Part shown: piece by piece, positions 7,272 through 16,635 of the stretch | Layout: the number at the start of each line of letters is the position of its first letter | How positions within the stretch are numbered: the first letter of the stretch is position 1 | Assembly: GCA_011375175.1 (NCBI GenBank) | Contig: DRME01000078.1 | Span: 1-48,857, forward strand | DNA from: Deltaproteobacteria bacterium | Lineage (GTDB): Bacteria; Desulfobacterota; GWC2-55-46; DRME01 | Length of the DNA stretch: 48,857 bases | Reading direction: 5' to 3' | Program-made: the position numbers and the translations under genes | The notes under the pieces: generated by a model | The model's database searches: none | What the model was told of the DNA's origin: nothing | The model's input: only the letters and a program-made list of their open reading frames with translations

Positions 7272-7718
7272 TTGACATTGACGCCTTCCGAGAAGATGGA
7301 GACCCTCAAGCGCTACCTTGAGAGAGAGGGACTCAAATCCACTTCCCAGCGTGACTTCATCGCTCAGACCTTCTTCAAGACCAACACCCACATCAGCATA
7401 GACGAGCTGCTCAAGAAGGTGCGGCGCAAGAACCCGTCCATCGGCTACGCCACGGTCTACAGGACCATGAAGCTGCTCGTCGACTCGGGGCTCGCCATCG
7501 CCCGGCACTTCGGCGACAACCAGACGCGCTACGAGAACATCCCCAAGGACGGCCACCACGACCACATAATATGCGTCAAGTGCCTCAAGATAGTGGAGTT
7601 CCACGACCAGAAGATAGAGGACATCCAGGACGAGATCGCACGCAACGCGGGCTTCGAGGTCATAAACCACAAACTCGAGATCTACGGCTACTGTCCCGCC
7701 TGCAGCGCCGGCCGGTAA
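7272..7718 (+). CDS. fur: Fur family ferric uptake regulator
   Basis: 148 residues from TTG; an ATG at 7296 is an alternative start and would remove only eight residues. A winged helix (10-88, GYATVYRTMKLLVDSGLA as recognition region) precedes the metal-binding and dimerisation domain (HHDHIIC, CVKC, then CPAC near the C-terminus, a Cys4 structural zinc site). HFGDNQTRYE contributes regulatory-metal ligands. Fur-Fe(II) represses iron uptake genes; the boxes beside feoB at 2267 and 2340 are likely targets. PerR or Zur cannot be excluded, but HHDH and the general pattern favour Fur. It lies 70 nt after tRNA-Gly without an obvious own promoter. Confidence 0.88.
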   Translation: MTLTPSEKMETLKRYLEREGLKSTSQRDFIAQTFFKTNTHISIDELLKKVRRKNPSIGYATVYRTMKLLVDSGLAIARHFGDNQTRYENIPKDGHHDHIICVKCLKIVEFHDQKIEDIQDEIARNAGFEVINHKLEIYGYCPACSAGR

Positions 7719-7736
7719 CATCCAACCTCCCGCAGA

Positions 7737-7896
7737 CCCCTTCAAAGTCACTTCCTTACACAGCGCTTCAGGGAATTTCCGGTTCATTCCACTGAGGGAA
7801 CCTTTAACGCCCTGCGGATCATCCCGGTCTTGCAAGCAAGATCGGGATGATCCGCAGGGAATTGATCAGAGCTTCCCTTAAAAGTCTTTGAAGGGG
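7737..7896. repeat. Family C palindrome, copy C3, with flanks
   Basis: Arms 7810-7833 and 7836-7859 pair over 24 nt with one G-T wobble (CCCTGCGGATCATCCCGGTC...). CCCCTTCAAAG (7737-7747) and CTTTGAAGGGG (7886-7896) form outer complementary ends. Half of a family B motif (ACTGAGGGAACCTTT) precedes the left arm and the D motif (TTGATCAGAGCTTCCCTT) follows the right one. Confidence 0.8.
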
Positions 7897-7923
7897 ATAT
7901 CTTGACCGCGCCCGCCGCATGGG

Positions 7924-8000
7924 GGCGGTGGCCGGGAGGTTCGGGCCGCAAAGGCGTAAAAGATCCCGCCTGGCGCGGGCCGAACCTCCCGGCTACCGCC
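7924..8000. repeat. Family A hairpin, copy A3 (inverted orientation)
   Basis: Arms 7924-7949 and 7975-8000 pair over 26 nt, with one G-T wobble and the same single near-core mismatch seen in A2, A4 and A5. The reverse complement of the core (7950-7974) is GCCAGGCGGGATCTTTTACG plus CCTTT. It shows that the apparent N-terminal extension of the dnaE frame from 7902 is not coding. Confidence 0.85.
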
Positions 8001-8070
8001 GAACATACGAATCCGGAGTTTCCCCGGTCTTTTTCCGGCTCACAGAAGACTACCAAAATCGCCCGCGACG

Positions 8071-8079
8071 TGTTATCAT
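8071..8079 (+). promoter_or_regulatory. Extended -10 immediately before dnaE
   Basis: TGTTATCAT fits an extended -10 (TGn-TATAAT-like). Its last base is 9 nt before the ATG, so a start site would fall within about 2 nt of the start codon. No good -35 and no Shine-Dalgarno are seen. Confidence 0.4.
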
Positions 8080-8087
8080 TCTCCGCC

Positions 8088-11000
8088 ATGCAGCACGCCG
8101 ACTTCGTACACCTCCATCTCCACACCCATTACAGCCTGCTCGACGGGGCCATAAGGCCGGAGCGGCTCTTCGAACTGGCGCGGGAGTTCAAGATGCCGGC
8201 CGTGGCCGTCACGGACCACGGCAACATGTTCGGCGCCGTCGACTTCTACCGGCAGGCCCTCGAGGCCGGCGTAAAGCCCATCATCGGCTGCGAGGTCTAT
8301 GTGGCCCCCGGCTCCCGCAGGGACAGGTCGCCTTCGGCCGGCCGCGGCGAGGGGACCTACCACCTGGTGCTCCTCGTCAAGGACCTCACGGGCTACAGGA
8401 ACCTCTGCAAGCTCGTAAGCCGCGCCTACCTCGAGGGCTTCTACTACAAACCGCGCATCGACAAGGAACTGCTCAGGGAGTACAGCGAGGGGCTCATCGC
8501 GCTCAGCGCCTGTCTCCACGGCGAGGTCGCCCACTGGGCGGCCATGGGGGATCGCGGGCGGGCGAAGGCCGCGGCGCGCAGCTACATGGAGATATTCCCG
8601 GACCGCCGCTTCTTCCTCGAGCTCCAGGACAACGGCATCGAGGAGCAGAAAAAGGTCAACCGCCTGCTCGTGGAGCTGGCCGGAGAACTGGGCCTCCCCC
8701 TGGTGGCCACCAACGACTGCCATTACCTGCGGCGCGAGGAGTCGCGCTTCCACGACATACTGCTCTGCGTCCAGACCGGCAAGACCGTGAACTCGCCCGA
8801 CAGGATGCGCTTTTCCACCGACCAGTTCTACTTCAAGAGTCCCGAGGAGATGCGCCGGCTCTTCGCCGATGTGCCCGAAGCGCTCGCCAACACCGTCGAG
8901 ATCGCCGAGCGCTGCTCGCTGGAGCTCGAGCTCGGCACCTACCACCTCCCCGATTTCGCCGTGCCCGAAGGCGAGACCCTCGACTCGCTGCTCGAAAAGA
9001 AGGCGAGGGAGGGCCTTGAGGCGAGGTTCGCGGCCATGGCCGCAAAGGGGGCCGACGTGGAGGGCGTGCGCTGGAGCTATCTCGAACGTCTCGAAAAGGA
9101 GCTCAAGGTCATAAAGGGCATGGGCTTTCCAGGGTACTTCCTCATCGTCTGGGACTTCATCGAGTACGCAAGGAGCAGGGACATCCCCGTTGGGCCGGGC
9201 CGCGGCTCGGCGGCCGGGAGCCTCGTGGCCTGGGCCCTGGGCATAACCAGCCTCGACCCCATAAAAAACAACCTCCTCTTCGAGCGCTTTCTCAACCCCG
9301 ACCGCATAAGCATGCCCGACATAGACGTCGACTTCTGCTACGAGCGCCGCGACGAGGTCATCCGCTACGTGACCGAAAAGTACGGCTCCGAGAACGTAAC
9401 ACAGATAATCACCTTCGGACAGATGAAGGCCAGGGCCGTCATACGCGACGTGGGCAGGGCGCTGGACATGAGCTACGGCGAGGTCGACAGGATAGCGAAA
9501 CTCGTGCCCGACCGCCTCGACATAACCATCGACAAGGCCGTGGACGAGGAGCCGAGACTCAAGGAGCTCATCGACTCCGACGCCCGCGTGGCCGAGCTCA
9601 TCGAGGCGGCCAGGGCGCTCGAGGGCCTGCCGCGCCACGCCTCCACCCATGCCGCCGGTGTCGTCATATCCAACCGCCCGCTCGTGGAGTACCTCCCGCT
9701 CTACAAGGGGCAGAAGGACGATGTGGTGACCACCCAGTACGCCATGAAGGACGTGGAGGCCATCGGGCTCGTCAAGTTCGACTTCCTGGGGCTCAAAACA
9801 CTCACCGTCATGGACAGGGCCGTAAAGGAGATACGCCGCAGCCGCGGCGTCGACCTCTCGCTCGAGGACCTCCCCCTCGACGACGCCCGGACCTACGCCC
9901 TCGTGGCATCGGGCAACACCAACGGCGTCTTCCAGTTCGAGAGCTCGGGCATGAAGGAGCTGCTTCGCAAGATGCGGCCCGGCAGCTTCGAGGACTTGAC
10001 GGCCGCCGTGGCGCTCTACCGGCCCGGGCCGCTCCAGAGCGGCATGGTCGACGACTTCATCATGCGAAAGCACGGCCGCACCCCCATAGTCTACGAACTC
10101 GACGAGCTCGAACCCATACTGGAGAGCACCTACGGCGTCATGGTCTACCAGGAGCAGGTCATGGAGATAGCCAAGACGCTGGCCGGCTACACGCCGGGTG
10201 ATGCCGACAAGCTGCGAAAGGCCATGGGCAAGAAGCTCGACCACGTGATGATCGCCGAGCGCGAGAGGTTCCTCAAGGGAGCGGAGAAGAACGGGATCGA
10301 CCCGCGCACCGCCGAGAAGATATTCGATCTCATGGCCCACTTCGCGGGCTACGGATTCAACAAGAGCCACAGCGCCGCCTACGCCCTCATCTCCTACCAG
10401 ACGGCCTGGCTCAAAGCCCACTATCCCGTCGAGTTCATGGCCGCCCTCCTCAGCTCCGAGCGCGACAGGACCGACAAGGTGGTCCTCTACACGGGCGAGT
10501 GCCGCGAGTCGGGCATCGAGGTCCTGGCGCCCGACATAAACCGCAGCATGCTCGACTTCACCGTCGAGGACGGAAAGATACGTTTCGGCCTCGGCGCCGT
10601 GAAGAACGTGGGCCGGGGGGCCATCGAGGAGATCGTCCGGGCCCGCAGCGAGGGGCCCTTCACCTCGCTCGTGGACTTCCTCAGCCGCGTCGACACGCGC
10701 AAGGTCAACAAGAAGGTCGTCGAAAGTCTCGTGAAGTGCGGCGCCATGGACGGGCTCGGCGCGAACCGGGCCTCGCTCGCCGCCTCGCTCGACGCCGCCA
10801 TGGAGGTGGCCCAGGGCGTGCAGCGCGACAGGGCCGCCGGCCAGGGCTCCATATTCGACATGCTCGGCGGCGCCGCCGCGACGGCGGAACGCTCCTTCAG
10901 GGCCGTGGAGGTCGACGAATGGCCGCTCGAAGAGCTGCTGGCCAACGAAAAGGAGTCGCTGGGCTTCTACTTCTCGTCCCACCCCCTCGAAAGCCGCACG

Positions 11001-11573
11001 GAGGAGCTCAAGAGGGCGACGACCGATACGACGCGCTCGATAAAGGAGCGTGGCGGCGCCGCCGCCACCATAGGAGGTGTCGTCACGGCCGTGCGCGAGA
11101 CCACCACCAAGAAGGGCGACCGCATGGCCTTCGTCACCATAGACGACATGGCCGGCAGTTGCGAGGTCGTCGTCTTCTCCGACGTCTACGCAAGAGCCAG
11201 GGAGGTCCTCGAGGGGGGAGAGCCCGTGGTGGTCACCGGCAAGGTGGAGGTCGCCGAGGGGACCGACGGCAAGGAGCCGTCGGTCAAGATGATAGCCGCG
11301 GAGATAACGCCCCTTGACCGGGCCGCCGACATTGAGGTAAAAAAGACCCACATCGTCCTGCCTACCGAGGGGCTCGACCGCGCAAAGCTCGTAAAGCTCA
11401 GAGAGCTCATCGAGGCCAACCCCGGCCGCTCGCCGGTCTTCCTCCACCTGGTGGGACCGGGCCGCCGCGAACAGGTCCTGAGGCTTCCCATGGACCTCGC
11501 CATAAGCCCGGTCGAAAAGACCTTCGCCAAGATAAGAAAGCTGGTCGGCGCGAGCGAGGTCAAGCTCGCCTGA
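8088..11573 (+). CDS. dnaE: DNA polymerase III alpha subunit
   Basis: 1161 residues, the usual DnaE1 length. It is the replicative polymerase subunit, acting with the clamp and proofreading subunits. The order is the PHP domain ([14 protein letters not shown] at ~6-19, TDHGNMFG), then the polymerase catalytic core with [10 protein letters not shown] and [12 protein letters not shown] (Asp pair of the active site), then the fingers and the helix-hairpin-helix region ([16 protein letters not shown]). A C-terminal OB fold (~1005-1080) and tail follow. The frame is open further upstream, but that part crosses a family A hairpin and family conservation starts at [10 protein letters not shown], so 8088 is chosen. 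No SD is visible. accA follows after 16 nt, as in E. coli. Confidence 0.97.
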   Translation: MQHADFVHLHLHTHYSLLDGAIRPERLFELAREFKMPAVAVTDHGNMFGAVDFYRQALEAGVKPIIGCEVYVAPGSRRDRSPSAGRGEGTYHLVLLVKDLTGYRNLCKLVSRAYLEGFYYKPRIDKELLREYSEGLIALSACLHGEVAHWAAMGDRGRAKAAARSYMEIFPDRRFFLELQDNGIEEQKKVNRLLVELAGELGLPLVATNDCHYLRREESRFHDILLCVQTGKTVNSPDRMRFSTDQFYFKSPEEMRRLFADVPEALANTVEIAERCSLELELGTYHLPDFAVPEGETLDSLLEKKAREGLEARFAAMAAKGADVEGVRWSYLERLEKELKVIKGMGFPGYFLIVWDFIEYARSRDIPVGPGRGSAAGSLVAWALGITSLDPIKNNLLFERFLNPDRISMPDIDVDFCYERRDEVIRYVTEKYGSENVTQIITFGQMKARAVIRDVGRALDMSYGEVDRIAKLVPDRLDITIDKAVDEEPRLKELIDSDARVAELIEAARALEGLPRHASTHAAGVVISNRPLVEYLPLYKGQKDDVVTTQYAMKDVEAIGLVKFDFLGLKTLTVMDRAVKEIRRSRGVDLSLEDLPLDDARTYALVASGNTNGVFQFESSGMKELLRKMRPGSFEDLTAAVALYRPGPLQSGMVDDFIMRKHGRTPIVYELDELEPILESTYGVMVYQEQVMEIAKTLAGYTPGDADKLRKAMGKKLDHVMIAERERFLKGAEKNGIDPRTAEKIFDLMAHFAGYGFNKSHSAAYALISYQTAWLKAHYPVEFMAALLSSERDRTDKVVLYTGECRESGIEVLAPDINRSMLDFTVEDGKIRFGLGAVKNVGRGAIEEIVRARSEGPFTSLVDFLSRVDTRKVNKKVVESLVKCGAMDGLGANRASLAASLDAAMEVAQGVQRDRAAGQGSIFDMLGGAAATAERSFRAVEVDEWPLEELLANEKESLGFYFSSHPLESRTEELKRATTDTTRSIKERGGAAATIGGVVTAVRETTTKKGDRMAFVTIDDMAGSCEVVVFSDVYARAREVLEGGEPVVVTGKVEVAEGTDGKEPSVKMIAAEITPLDRAADIEVKKTHIVLPTEGLDRAKLVKLRELIEANPGRSPVFLHLVGPGRREQVLRLPMDLAISPVEKTFAKIRKLVGASEVKLA

Positions 11574-11589
11574 TCGCCGAGGGGCAATA

Positions 11590-12558
11590 ATGACCTACAA
11601 GCACGTTCTGGATTTCGAGAAGGCCGTGGCCGAGATCGAGGAAAGGCTCGAGGCCCTCGGCTACTTCGGTCCCGAGGACCGCAAGGCCGACAGCGACGAG
11701 ATAAAAAAACTCGTCAAAAAGCACCGAAAACTCCTCAAGGATACGTACTCGAGCCTCACGCCCTGGCAGATAACCCAGGTGGCCCGCCACCCGGCGAGGC
11801 CCTACACCCTCGACTACATAGAGCGCATCTTCGAGGACTTCGTGGAGCTCCACGGCGACCGCTGCTTCATGGACGACCACGCCGTGGTGGGGGGGCTTGC
11901 AAGGCTCGACGGCGCCCCGGTGGTCGTCATCGGGGAGCAGAAGGGGCGCAACACGAAGGAGAAGGTCTACCGCAACTTCGGCATGCCCCATCCTGAGGGC
12001 TACCGCAAGGCCCGCCGCCTGATGGAGCTGGCCGACCGCTTCTCGAGGCCCGTCATAACCTTCATCGACACGCCCGGCGCATACCCCGGCATAGGCGCCG
12101 AGGAGCGCGGCCAGAGCGAGGCCATCGCCTCCAACCTGCTGACCATGAGCGGCCTGCGGGTTCCCGTCGTGAGCGCCGTCATCGGCGAGGGCGGCAGCGG
12201 CGGGGCCCTGGCAATAGGCGTTGCCGACAGGGTGCTCATGCTCGAGTTCTCGACCTACTCGGTCATCTCGCCCGAGGGGTGCGCCGCCATACTGTGGAAG
12301 GACGGCTCCAAGGCCGAGGCGGCCGCCAGGGCCCTGAGGCTCACGGCCAAAGACCTCCTGGAACTCGGGGTGATAGACAGGATAGTGGCCGAGCCGCTCG
12401 GCGGCGCACACCGCGACCACGACGAGGCGGCGGCGAACCTCAAGCTCGCCCTCATGGAGAGCCTCGACGAGCTTCGGGCTCTGGAGCCGGCAAGGCTCGT
12501 CGAAGAGCGCTACGAAAAATTCCGCCGCATGGGTTCCTTCAGCGAGCCGCAGGGTTGA
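11590..12558 (+). CDS. accA: Acetyl-CoA carboxylase carboxyltransferase alpha subunit
   Basis: 322 residues, the normal length. It pairs with AccD to transfer CO2 from carboxybiotin to acetyl-CoA, giving malonyl-CoA for fatty acids. The N-terminal helical region ([13 protein letters not shown]) and the crotonase-fold core are present, with [32 protein letters not shown] and the oxyanion region [23 protein letters not shown] precedes the ATG. It is cotranscribed with dnaE (16-nt gap), a common pairing linking replication and membrane synthesis. accB, accC and accD are not in the window. Confidence 0.96.
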   Translation: MTYKHVLDFEKAVAEIEERLEALGYFGPEDRKADSDEIKKLVKKHRKLLKDTYSSLTPWQITQVARHPARPYTLDYIERIFEDFVELHGDRCFMDDHAVVGGLARLDGAPVVVIGEQKGRNTKEKVYRNFGMPHPEGYRKARRLMELADRFSRPVITFIDTPGAYPGIGAEERGQSEAIASNLLTMSGLRVPVVSAVIGEGGSGGALAIGVADRVLMLEFSTYSVISPEGCAAILWKDGSKAEAAARALRLTAKDLLELGVIDRIVAEPLGGAHRDHDEAAANLKLALMESLDELRALEPARLVEERYEKFRRMGSFSEPQG

Positions 12559-12583
12559 AAAAAACGGCGGCGAACAAATGGTG

Positions 12584-12612
12584 TTGATTTGAACGGAAAA
12601 AAGTAATATCAT
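12584..12612 (+). promoter_or_regulatory. Predicted promoter of pheA
   Basis: TTGATT at 12584-12589 and TATCAT at 12607-12612 with a 17-nt spacer; the GTG start is at 12631. The TATCAT -10 also appears before dnaE and tRNA-Gly. No leader peptide or attenuator is visible in the short leader. Confidence 0.5.
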
Positions 12613-12630
12613 AACCCTCCAGAGTTAAAG

Positions 12631-13725
12631 GTGAAATCCGGCGTCGTGAAAAGCATCCACAGGCTCGATGAGCTCAGAACAGAGATAGACGGGATAGACT
12701 GCGAGATCCTCGATCTTCTCAACAGGCGCGCCGCCTGCGCCATAGAGATTGGGAAGATAAAGCACGAGCAGAAGCGCGACGTCTACGCCCCCGACCGTGA
12801 GCGCGAGATCTACCGCCGCCTCATGGAGCGCAACAAGGGGCCCTTTCCCAACAAGGCGCTTCGCAACGTCTTCCGCGAGATCATAAGCGGCTCCATATCC
12901 CTGGAAAAACAGCTCAAGGTGGCCTTTCTCGGCCCGCCCGCCACGTTCACCCACCAGGCCTGCATGCAGCACTTCGGCCTCATGGGCGAGTTCGTGCCCA
13001 AGAAGGACATCGCCGACATCTTCGACGACGTGGAGCGCGGACGCGCCGACTACGGAGTGGTGCCGATCGAGAACACCACCGAGGGGGTGGTGACCCACAC
13101 CCTCGAGATGTTCGTCACCTCGAGCCTCAAGATCTGCGCCGAGATACTCATCGAGGTCTCCCTTGCGCTCATGAACAGGTCGGGCCGCCTCGGGGAGATC
13201 ACAAAGGTCCTCTCCCACCCGCACGCCATAGCCCAGTGCAGGAAGTGGCTCAAGGAGCATCTCGCCGACGCCGCCGTGGCGGAGGTGTCGAGCACCGCCA
13301 TGGCCGCCCAACTGGCCTCGGAGGACGAGTCGGCGGCGGCCATTGCGAGCGAGGCGGCGGCCGCGCTCTACGACCTCAAGATCGTCGAGCGCGCCATAGA
13401 GGACCAGGCCGACAACCTGACCCGGTTCCTCGTCATCGGCAAGAACGACTCGCCGAGACGCACGGGCATGGACAAGACCTCGCTCATGTTCGCAACGAAG
13501 GACACGCCGGGCGCCCTCTACAGGATGCTCCAGCCCTTCGCCACGCGGGGCATAAACCTGACGAAGATAGAGTCCAGGCCCATGAAACGCAAGTCCTGGC
13601 AGTACGTATTCTTCCTCGACCTCGACGGTCACATAACCGACGGGGACATAAGCGAGGCCGTGAGCGAGCTCGAAGGCATGTGCTCGTTCCTGAAACATCT
13701 CGGCTCCTACCCGAAAAGCGTATGA
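12631..13725 (+). CDS. pheA: Bifunctional chorismate mutase / prephenate dehydratase (P-protein)
   Basis: 364 residues from GTG (AAAG just upstream); a second in-frame GTG lies at 12646. Residues ~8-95 form the AroQ chorismate mutase (RLDELRTEIDGIDCEILDLL, ending FREIISGS). Residues ~98-275 form prephenate dehydratase, with FLGPPATFTHQA, IPIENTTEGVV and TRFLVIGK. The C-terminal ACT domain (~285-360) carries the ESRPMKRKSW phenylalanine-binding motif. It makes prephenate and then phenylpyruvate in the cytosol; feedback inhibition by Phe is expected from the ACT domain. It heads the aromatic block. Confidence 0.96.
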   Translation: MKSGVVKSIHRLDELRTEIDGIDCEILDLLNRRAACAIEIGKIKHEQKRDVYAPDREREIYRRLMERNKGPFPNKALRNVFREIISGSISLEKQLKVAFLGPPATFTHQACMQHFGLMGEFVPKKDIADIFDDVERGRADYGVVPIENTTEGVVTHTLEMFVTSSLKICAEILIEVSLALMNRSGRLGEITKVLSHPHAIAQCRKWLKEHLADAAVAEVSSTAMAAQLASEDESAAAIASEAAAALYDLKIVERAIEDQADNLTRFLVIGKNDSPRRTGMDKTSLMFATKDTPGALYRMLQPFATRGINLTKIESRPMKRKSWQYVFFLDLDGHITDGDISEAVSELEGMCSFLKHLGSYPKSV

Positions 13726-13905
13726 CAGCAGGGTATTGGCGCCCTTTGTTGATGTACTACCTTATGAAATGTCCGCCTGATTCGTCATTGCCGGGAGCGG
13801 CAGGGCCGTGGGCTCGCGGCCACTGCTCATACTGATCTTCGCCGCGGCCCCGGTGACGGAACAGGCAAGCAATCGCACCTTAATCGGATTTCAAGCGGCG
13901 GGTGT

Positions 13906-15012
13906 ATGATGATCACCGATACCAAAGACAGGCTTAAACTGCCCGTGCCCGACTACATAGCCTCGCTCGTGCCCTATCCGCCGGGGAAGCCCATCGAGGA
14001 GCTGGAGCGCGAGCTCGGCATAAGCGGCTCCATCAAGCTTGCGAGCAACGAGAATCCGTTAGGGCCGTCGCCCAGGGCCATCGAGGCCGCGGCGCGGGCC
14101 GTGAGGGAGGCGCACCGCTATCCCGACGGTTCATGCTTCTATCTCAAGCGCAGGCTCGCCGCCCACCTCGGCGTCGAGACCGGCAACATCATGGTCGGCA
14201 ACGGCTCCAACGAGATCATAGAGCTGCTCGTCAGGACCTTCGTGAGACCCGGAGACGAGGTCCTCATGGCCGATCCAAGCTTCGCCGTCTACCCGCTGGT
14301 GACCCAGGCTGCGGGCGGCGCGGCCGTGCGGGTGGGGCTGAGGGAGATGACCATCGACCTCGACGCCATGGCCCGCGCCCTGACCGGCCGCACGAGGCTC
14401 GTCTTCATCGCAAACCCCAACAACCCTACGGGCACAATCGTCACGGCCGCGGCCCTCGACGCCTTCATGGAGCGGGTGCCCCCCGGTGTCGTGGTCTGTA
14501 TCGACGAGGCCTATTACGAGTACGTGCGAAGCCCGGACTATCCCGACTCGCTTCGCTACATAAAAGAGAGGGCCGTCGTGGTGCTGCGCACTTTCTCCAA
14601 GATATACGGCCTTGCCGGTCTCCGCGTCGGCTACGGGGCCGCGCCCGAGGAGATCGTCTCCCTTGTCGAGCGTGTGCGACAGCCCTTCAACGTGAATTCC
14701 GTGGCCCAGGCCGCCGCCTGCGCCGCCCTCGACGACAGGGACTTCGTCGAGCGTTCACGGCGGGCAAACGCCGATGGCCTCCAATACCTCTTTGCGGGAC
14801 TCGCCGAGCTCGGCCTTGAAACGGTCCCCACTGAAGCCAACTTCTTTCTCATAAAAGTCGGCGACGGCAAGCGTCTCTATGAAGAGCTGCTGCGGGAGGG
14901 TATCATAGTGAGACCCATGGGCGGATACGGCCTCGGCGAATACATAAGGGTCAACGTCGGCACAAAAGCCGAAAACCACCGCTTACTTTCTTTTTTGAAA
15001 AAAAGAAAGTAA
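13906..15012 (+). CDS. hisC: Histidinol-phosphate / aromatic aminotransferase (PLP, class I/II)
   Basis: 368 residues. HisC family, PLP-dependent: KLASNENPLGPSP near the N-terminus, ANPNNPTGT, the Asp of CIDEAYYEY, the Schiff-base lysine in TFSKIYGLAGLRVGYG, and a C-terminal Arg in EYIRVNVG. The family converts imidazole-acetol phosphate to histidinol phosphate. Placement between pheA and aroF suggests it also, or mainly, transaminates phenylpyruvate and hydroxyphenylpyruvate. No other his gene is nearby. The final residues (LLSFLKKRK) and the stop codon lie inside the T-rich palindrome at 14981-15014, so the original C-terminus may have been altered by insertion. Two ATG codons start the ORF; the first is used. 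Confidence 0.9.
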   Translation: MMITDTKDRLKLPVPDYIASLVPYPPGKPIEELERELGISGSIKLASNENPLGPSPRAIEAAARAVREAHRYPDGSCFYLKRRLAAHLGVETGNIMVGNGSNEIIELLVRTFVRPGDEVLMADPSFAVYPLVTQAAGGAAVRVGLREMTIDLDAMARALTGRTRLVFIANPNNPTGTIVTAAALDAFMERVPPGVVVCIDEAYYEYVRSPDYPDSLRYIKERAVVVLRTFSKIYGLAGLRVGYGAAPEEIVSLVERVRQPFNVNSVAQAAACAALDDRDFVERSRRANADGLQYLFAGLAELGLETVPTEANFFLIKVGDGKRLYEELLREGIIVRPMGGYGLGEYIRVNVGTKAENHRLLSFLKKRK

Positions 15013-15151
15013 GCAAAGAAAAAACGATGAATCTTGTTGGGCGTCGTTGCGCCGCCGGCAGGCAAAGCGGCCCTCAACTTCCTCTCACGCGGGTTCCTTT
15101 TTTTGGATTTTGAAGGAGAGGGGGAAAAGAGGGCGTTTGAATCTGTCGGGG
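14981..15151. repeat. Direct repeat copy 1, led by a T-rich palindrome
   Basis: It begins with GCTTACTTTCTTTTTT and its complement AAAAAAGAAAGTAAGC (14981-15014). It runs through AACGATGAATCTTGTTGGGC and GCCGCCGGCAGGCAAAGCGG to CTGTCGGGG. The same 171-172 nt appear at 15284-15455 with few changes. The palindrome provides the hisC stop codon and could act as a bidirectional terminator. Confidence 0.85.
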
Positions 15152-15207
15152 GTGAGTTGGTCGCGCGTGGGAGGGCGTCCTTTTCCGGCGATGGGGCTCG
15201 TTTTTTG

Positions 15208-15283
15208 GGGTGTTTGGTGCCGGGTCGGGCCGCAAGGGCGTAACAACCCCGTCCGGCGCGGGCCGACCCGGCGCCGAACACCC
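15208..15283. repeat. Family A hairpin, copy A4 (inverted orientation)
   Basis: Arms 15208-15233 and 15258-15283 pair over 26 nt, with two T-G wobbles and the usual near-core mismatch. The reverse-complement core reads GCCGGACGGGGTTGTTACGC plus CCTT, the most diverged core in the window. It sits between the two direct repeats; the end of its right arm (GACCCGGCGCCGAACACCCG) is repeated after copy 2 at about 15458-15477. Confidence 0.75.
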
Positions 15284-15455
15284 GCTTACTTTCTTTTTTT
15301 GAAAAAAGAAAGTAAGCAAAGAAAAAACGATGAATCTTGTTGGGCGTCGTTGCGCCGCCGGCAGGCAAAGCGGCCCTCAACTTCCTCTCACGCAGGTTCC
15401 TTTTTTTTTGAATTTTGAAGGAGATGGGGAAAGAGGGCGGTTGAACCTGTCGGGG
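15284..15455. repeat. Direct repeat copy 2, led by a T-rich palindrome
   Basis: Second copy of the 171-nt unit at 14981-15151, including a palindrome (15284-15317) with arms CTTACTTTCTTTTTT / AAAAAAGAAAGTAAG. It ends about 90 nt before aroF. With family A4 between the copies, the 536-nt hisC-aroF gap is almost wholly repeat DNA. Confidence 0.85.
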
Positions 15456-15548
15456 CTGACCCGGCGCCGAACACCCGTCAACGGGCGGCGGCCAGGGTCT
15501 GCGCTACGGCGTTTCAGGCAGGCGAAGAGATAAGGGCAGGGGGTGGAG

Positions 15549-16562
15549 ATGATTATCGTCTTGAAGAAAGACGCGACCGAGGAACAGGTGGACCACATCA
15601 TCGAGAAGATCAAGGAGGCGGGTCTGGCCGTTCACTTGTCGAAGGGCAAGGAGCGGACCATCATAGGCGCCATTGGCGACGAGTCGGCCCTGACCAACCT
15701 CCCCATGGAGGTCTTTCCGGGTGTTGAGAAGGTCATGCCCATACTGAAACCCTTCAAGCTCGTAAGCCGCGAGTTCAAGAGCGAGCCCACCATCATAGAG
15801 GTGGACGGCGTCACCATAGGGGGGCGGCAGGTGCAGATCATCGCCGGTCCCTGCAGCGTGGAAAGCCGTGAAAGGCTCCTTGACACGGCCCGGGGCGTCA
15901 AGGAGGCGGGAGCGCGGCTTCTGCGAGGCGGCGCCTTCAAGCCCAGGACCTCCCCTTACGACTTCCAGGGGCTCGGTGTCGAAGGGCTCGAACTACTCGC
16001 CGAGGCCAGAAAGGAGACGGGCCTCCCCATAGTGAGCGAGCTCCTCGACCCGCGTGATACGGGACTCTTCGAGCGCTACGTCGATATAGTGCAGATCGGC
16101 GCCCGAAACATGCAGAATTTCAGGCTCCTCACCGAGGTGGGAAAGCTCGGAAAACCGGTGCTCCTCAAGCGAGGGCTGTCGGCCACCATCAAGGAGTTCC
16201 TCATGGCGGCCGAATACATAGCTTCCCAGGGCAACCGCGACATCATACTCTGCGAGCGCGGCATAAGGACCTTCGAAACGGCCACGCGCAACACCCTCGA
16301 CCTGAGCGCCGTGCCCGTGCTCAAGGCCGAGACCCACCTGCCCGTCTTTATCGACCCGAGCCACGCCACGGGAAAGTGGGAGCTCGTGGCCCCGCTCGCC
16401 AGGGCGGCCGTGGCCGTCGGAGCCGACGGACTCCTCATCGAGGTGCACTCGGAGCCGGAGGCGGCCATGTGCGACGGCGCGCAGTCGCTCAAGCCCTCGA
16501 AGTTCGCCGCCCTCGTGGGCGAGCTGCGGCGCGTCGCCGAAAGCGTGGACAGGACCATCTGA
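15549..16562 (+). CDS. aroF: 3-deoxy-7-phosphoheptulonate synthase (DAHP synthase, type I-beta)
   Basis: 337 residues. It joins PEP and erythrose 4-phosphate, the first step of the shikimate pathway. A ferredoxin-like regulatory domain (1-~70, [20 protein letters not shown]) precedes the TIM barrel: [57 protein letters not shown] and [11 protein letters not shown], the motifs holding metal and PEP. An in-frame GTG at 15543 is possible; ATG 15549 matches the family N-terminus. The N-terminal domain marks it as the feedback-sensitive, Thermotoga-like class. It starts the aroF-tyrA-aroA-cmk-ispH run. Confidence 0.95.
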   Translation: MIIVLKKDATEEQVDHIIEKIKEAGLAVHLSKGKERTIIGAIGDESALTNLPMEVFPGVEKVMPILKPFKLVSREFKSEPTIIEVDGVTIGGRQVQIIAGPCSVESRERLLDTARGVKEAGARLLRGGAFKPRTSPYDFQGLGVEGLELLAEARKETGLPIVSELLDPRDTGLFERYVDIVQIGARNMQNFRLLTEVGKLGKPVLLKRGLSATIKEFLMAAEYIASQGNRDIILCERGIRTFETATRNTLDLSAVPVLKAETHLPVFIDPSHATGKWELVAPLARAAVAVGADGLLIEVHSEPEAAMCDGAQSLKPSKFAALVGELRRVAESVDRTI

Positions 16563-16635
16563 CTGTTTCAGGGGATGCCGGGGGCCGGAAGATGCCCGGC
16601 CGGCGCGCAAAAAGACCCGGAAAGGTTTTGTTGAT

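Noticed and set aside
7902-8087. Upstream extension of dnaE
   Set aside because: It runs through a family A hairpin and adds residues unlike any DnaE; homology starts at 8088.
8076-11447. 1123-codon open frame on the minus strand, opposite dnaE
   Set aside because: It is the codon-phase shadow of dnaE in GC-rich DNA: repetitive Gly/Val/Glu/His composition, no domain recognised, no ribosome site. The same applies to long antisense frames opposite feoB, sppA, aclA, GH57, mutS and glnD.
15034-15243. Small frames in the hisC-aroF gap
   Set aside because: They fall within the duplicated repeat unit and occur in both copies as by-products; composition is not protein-like.
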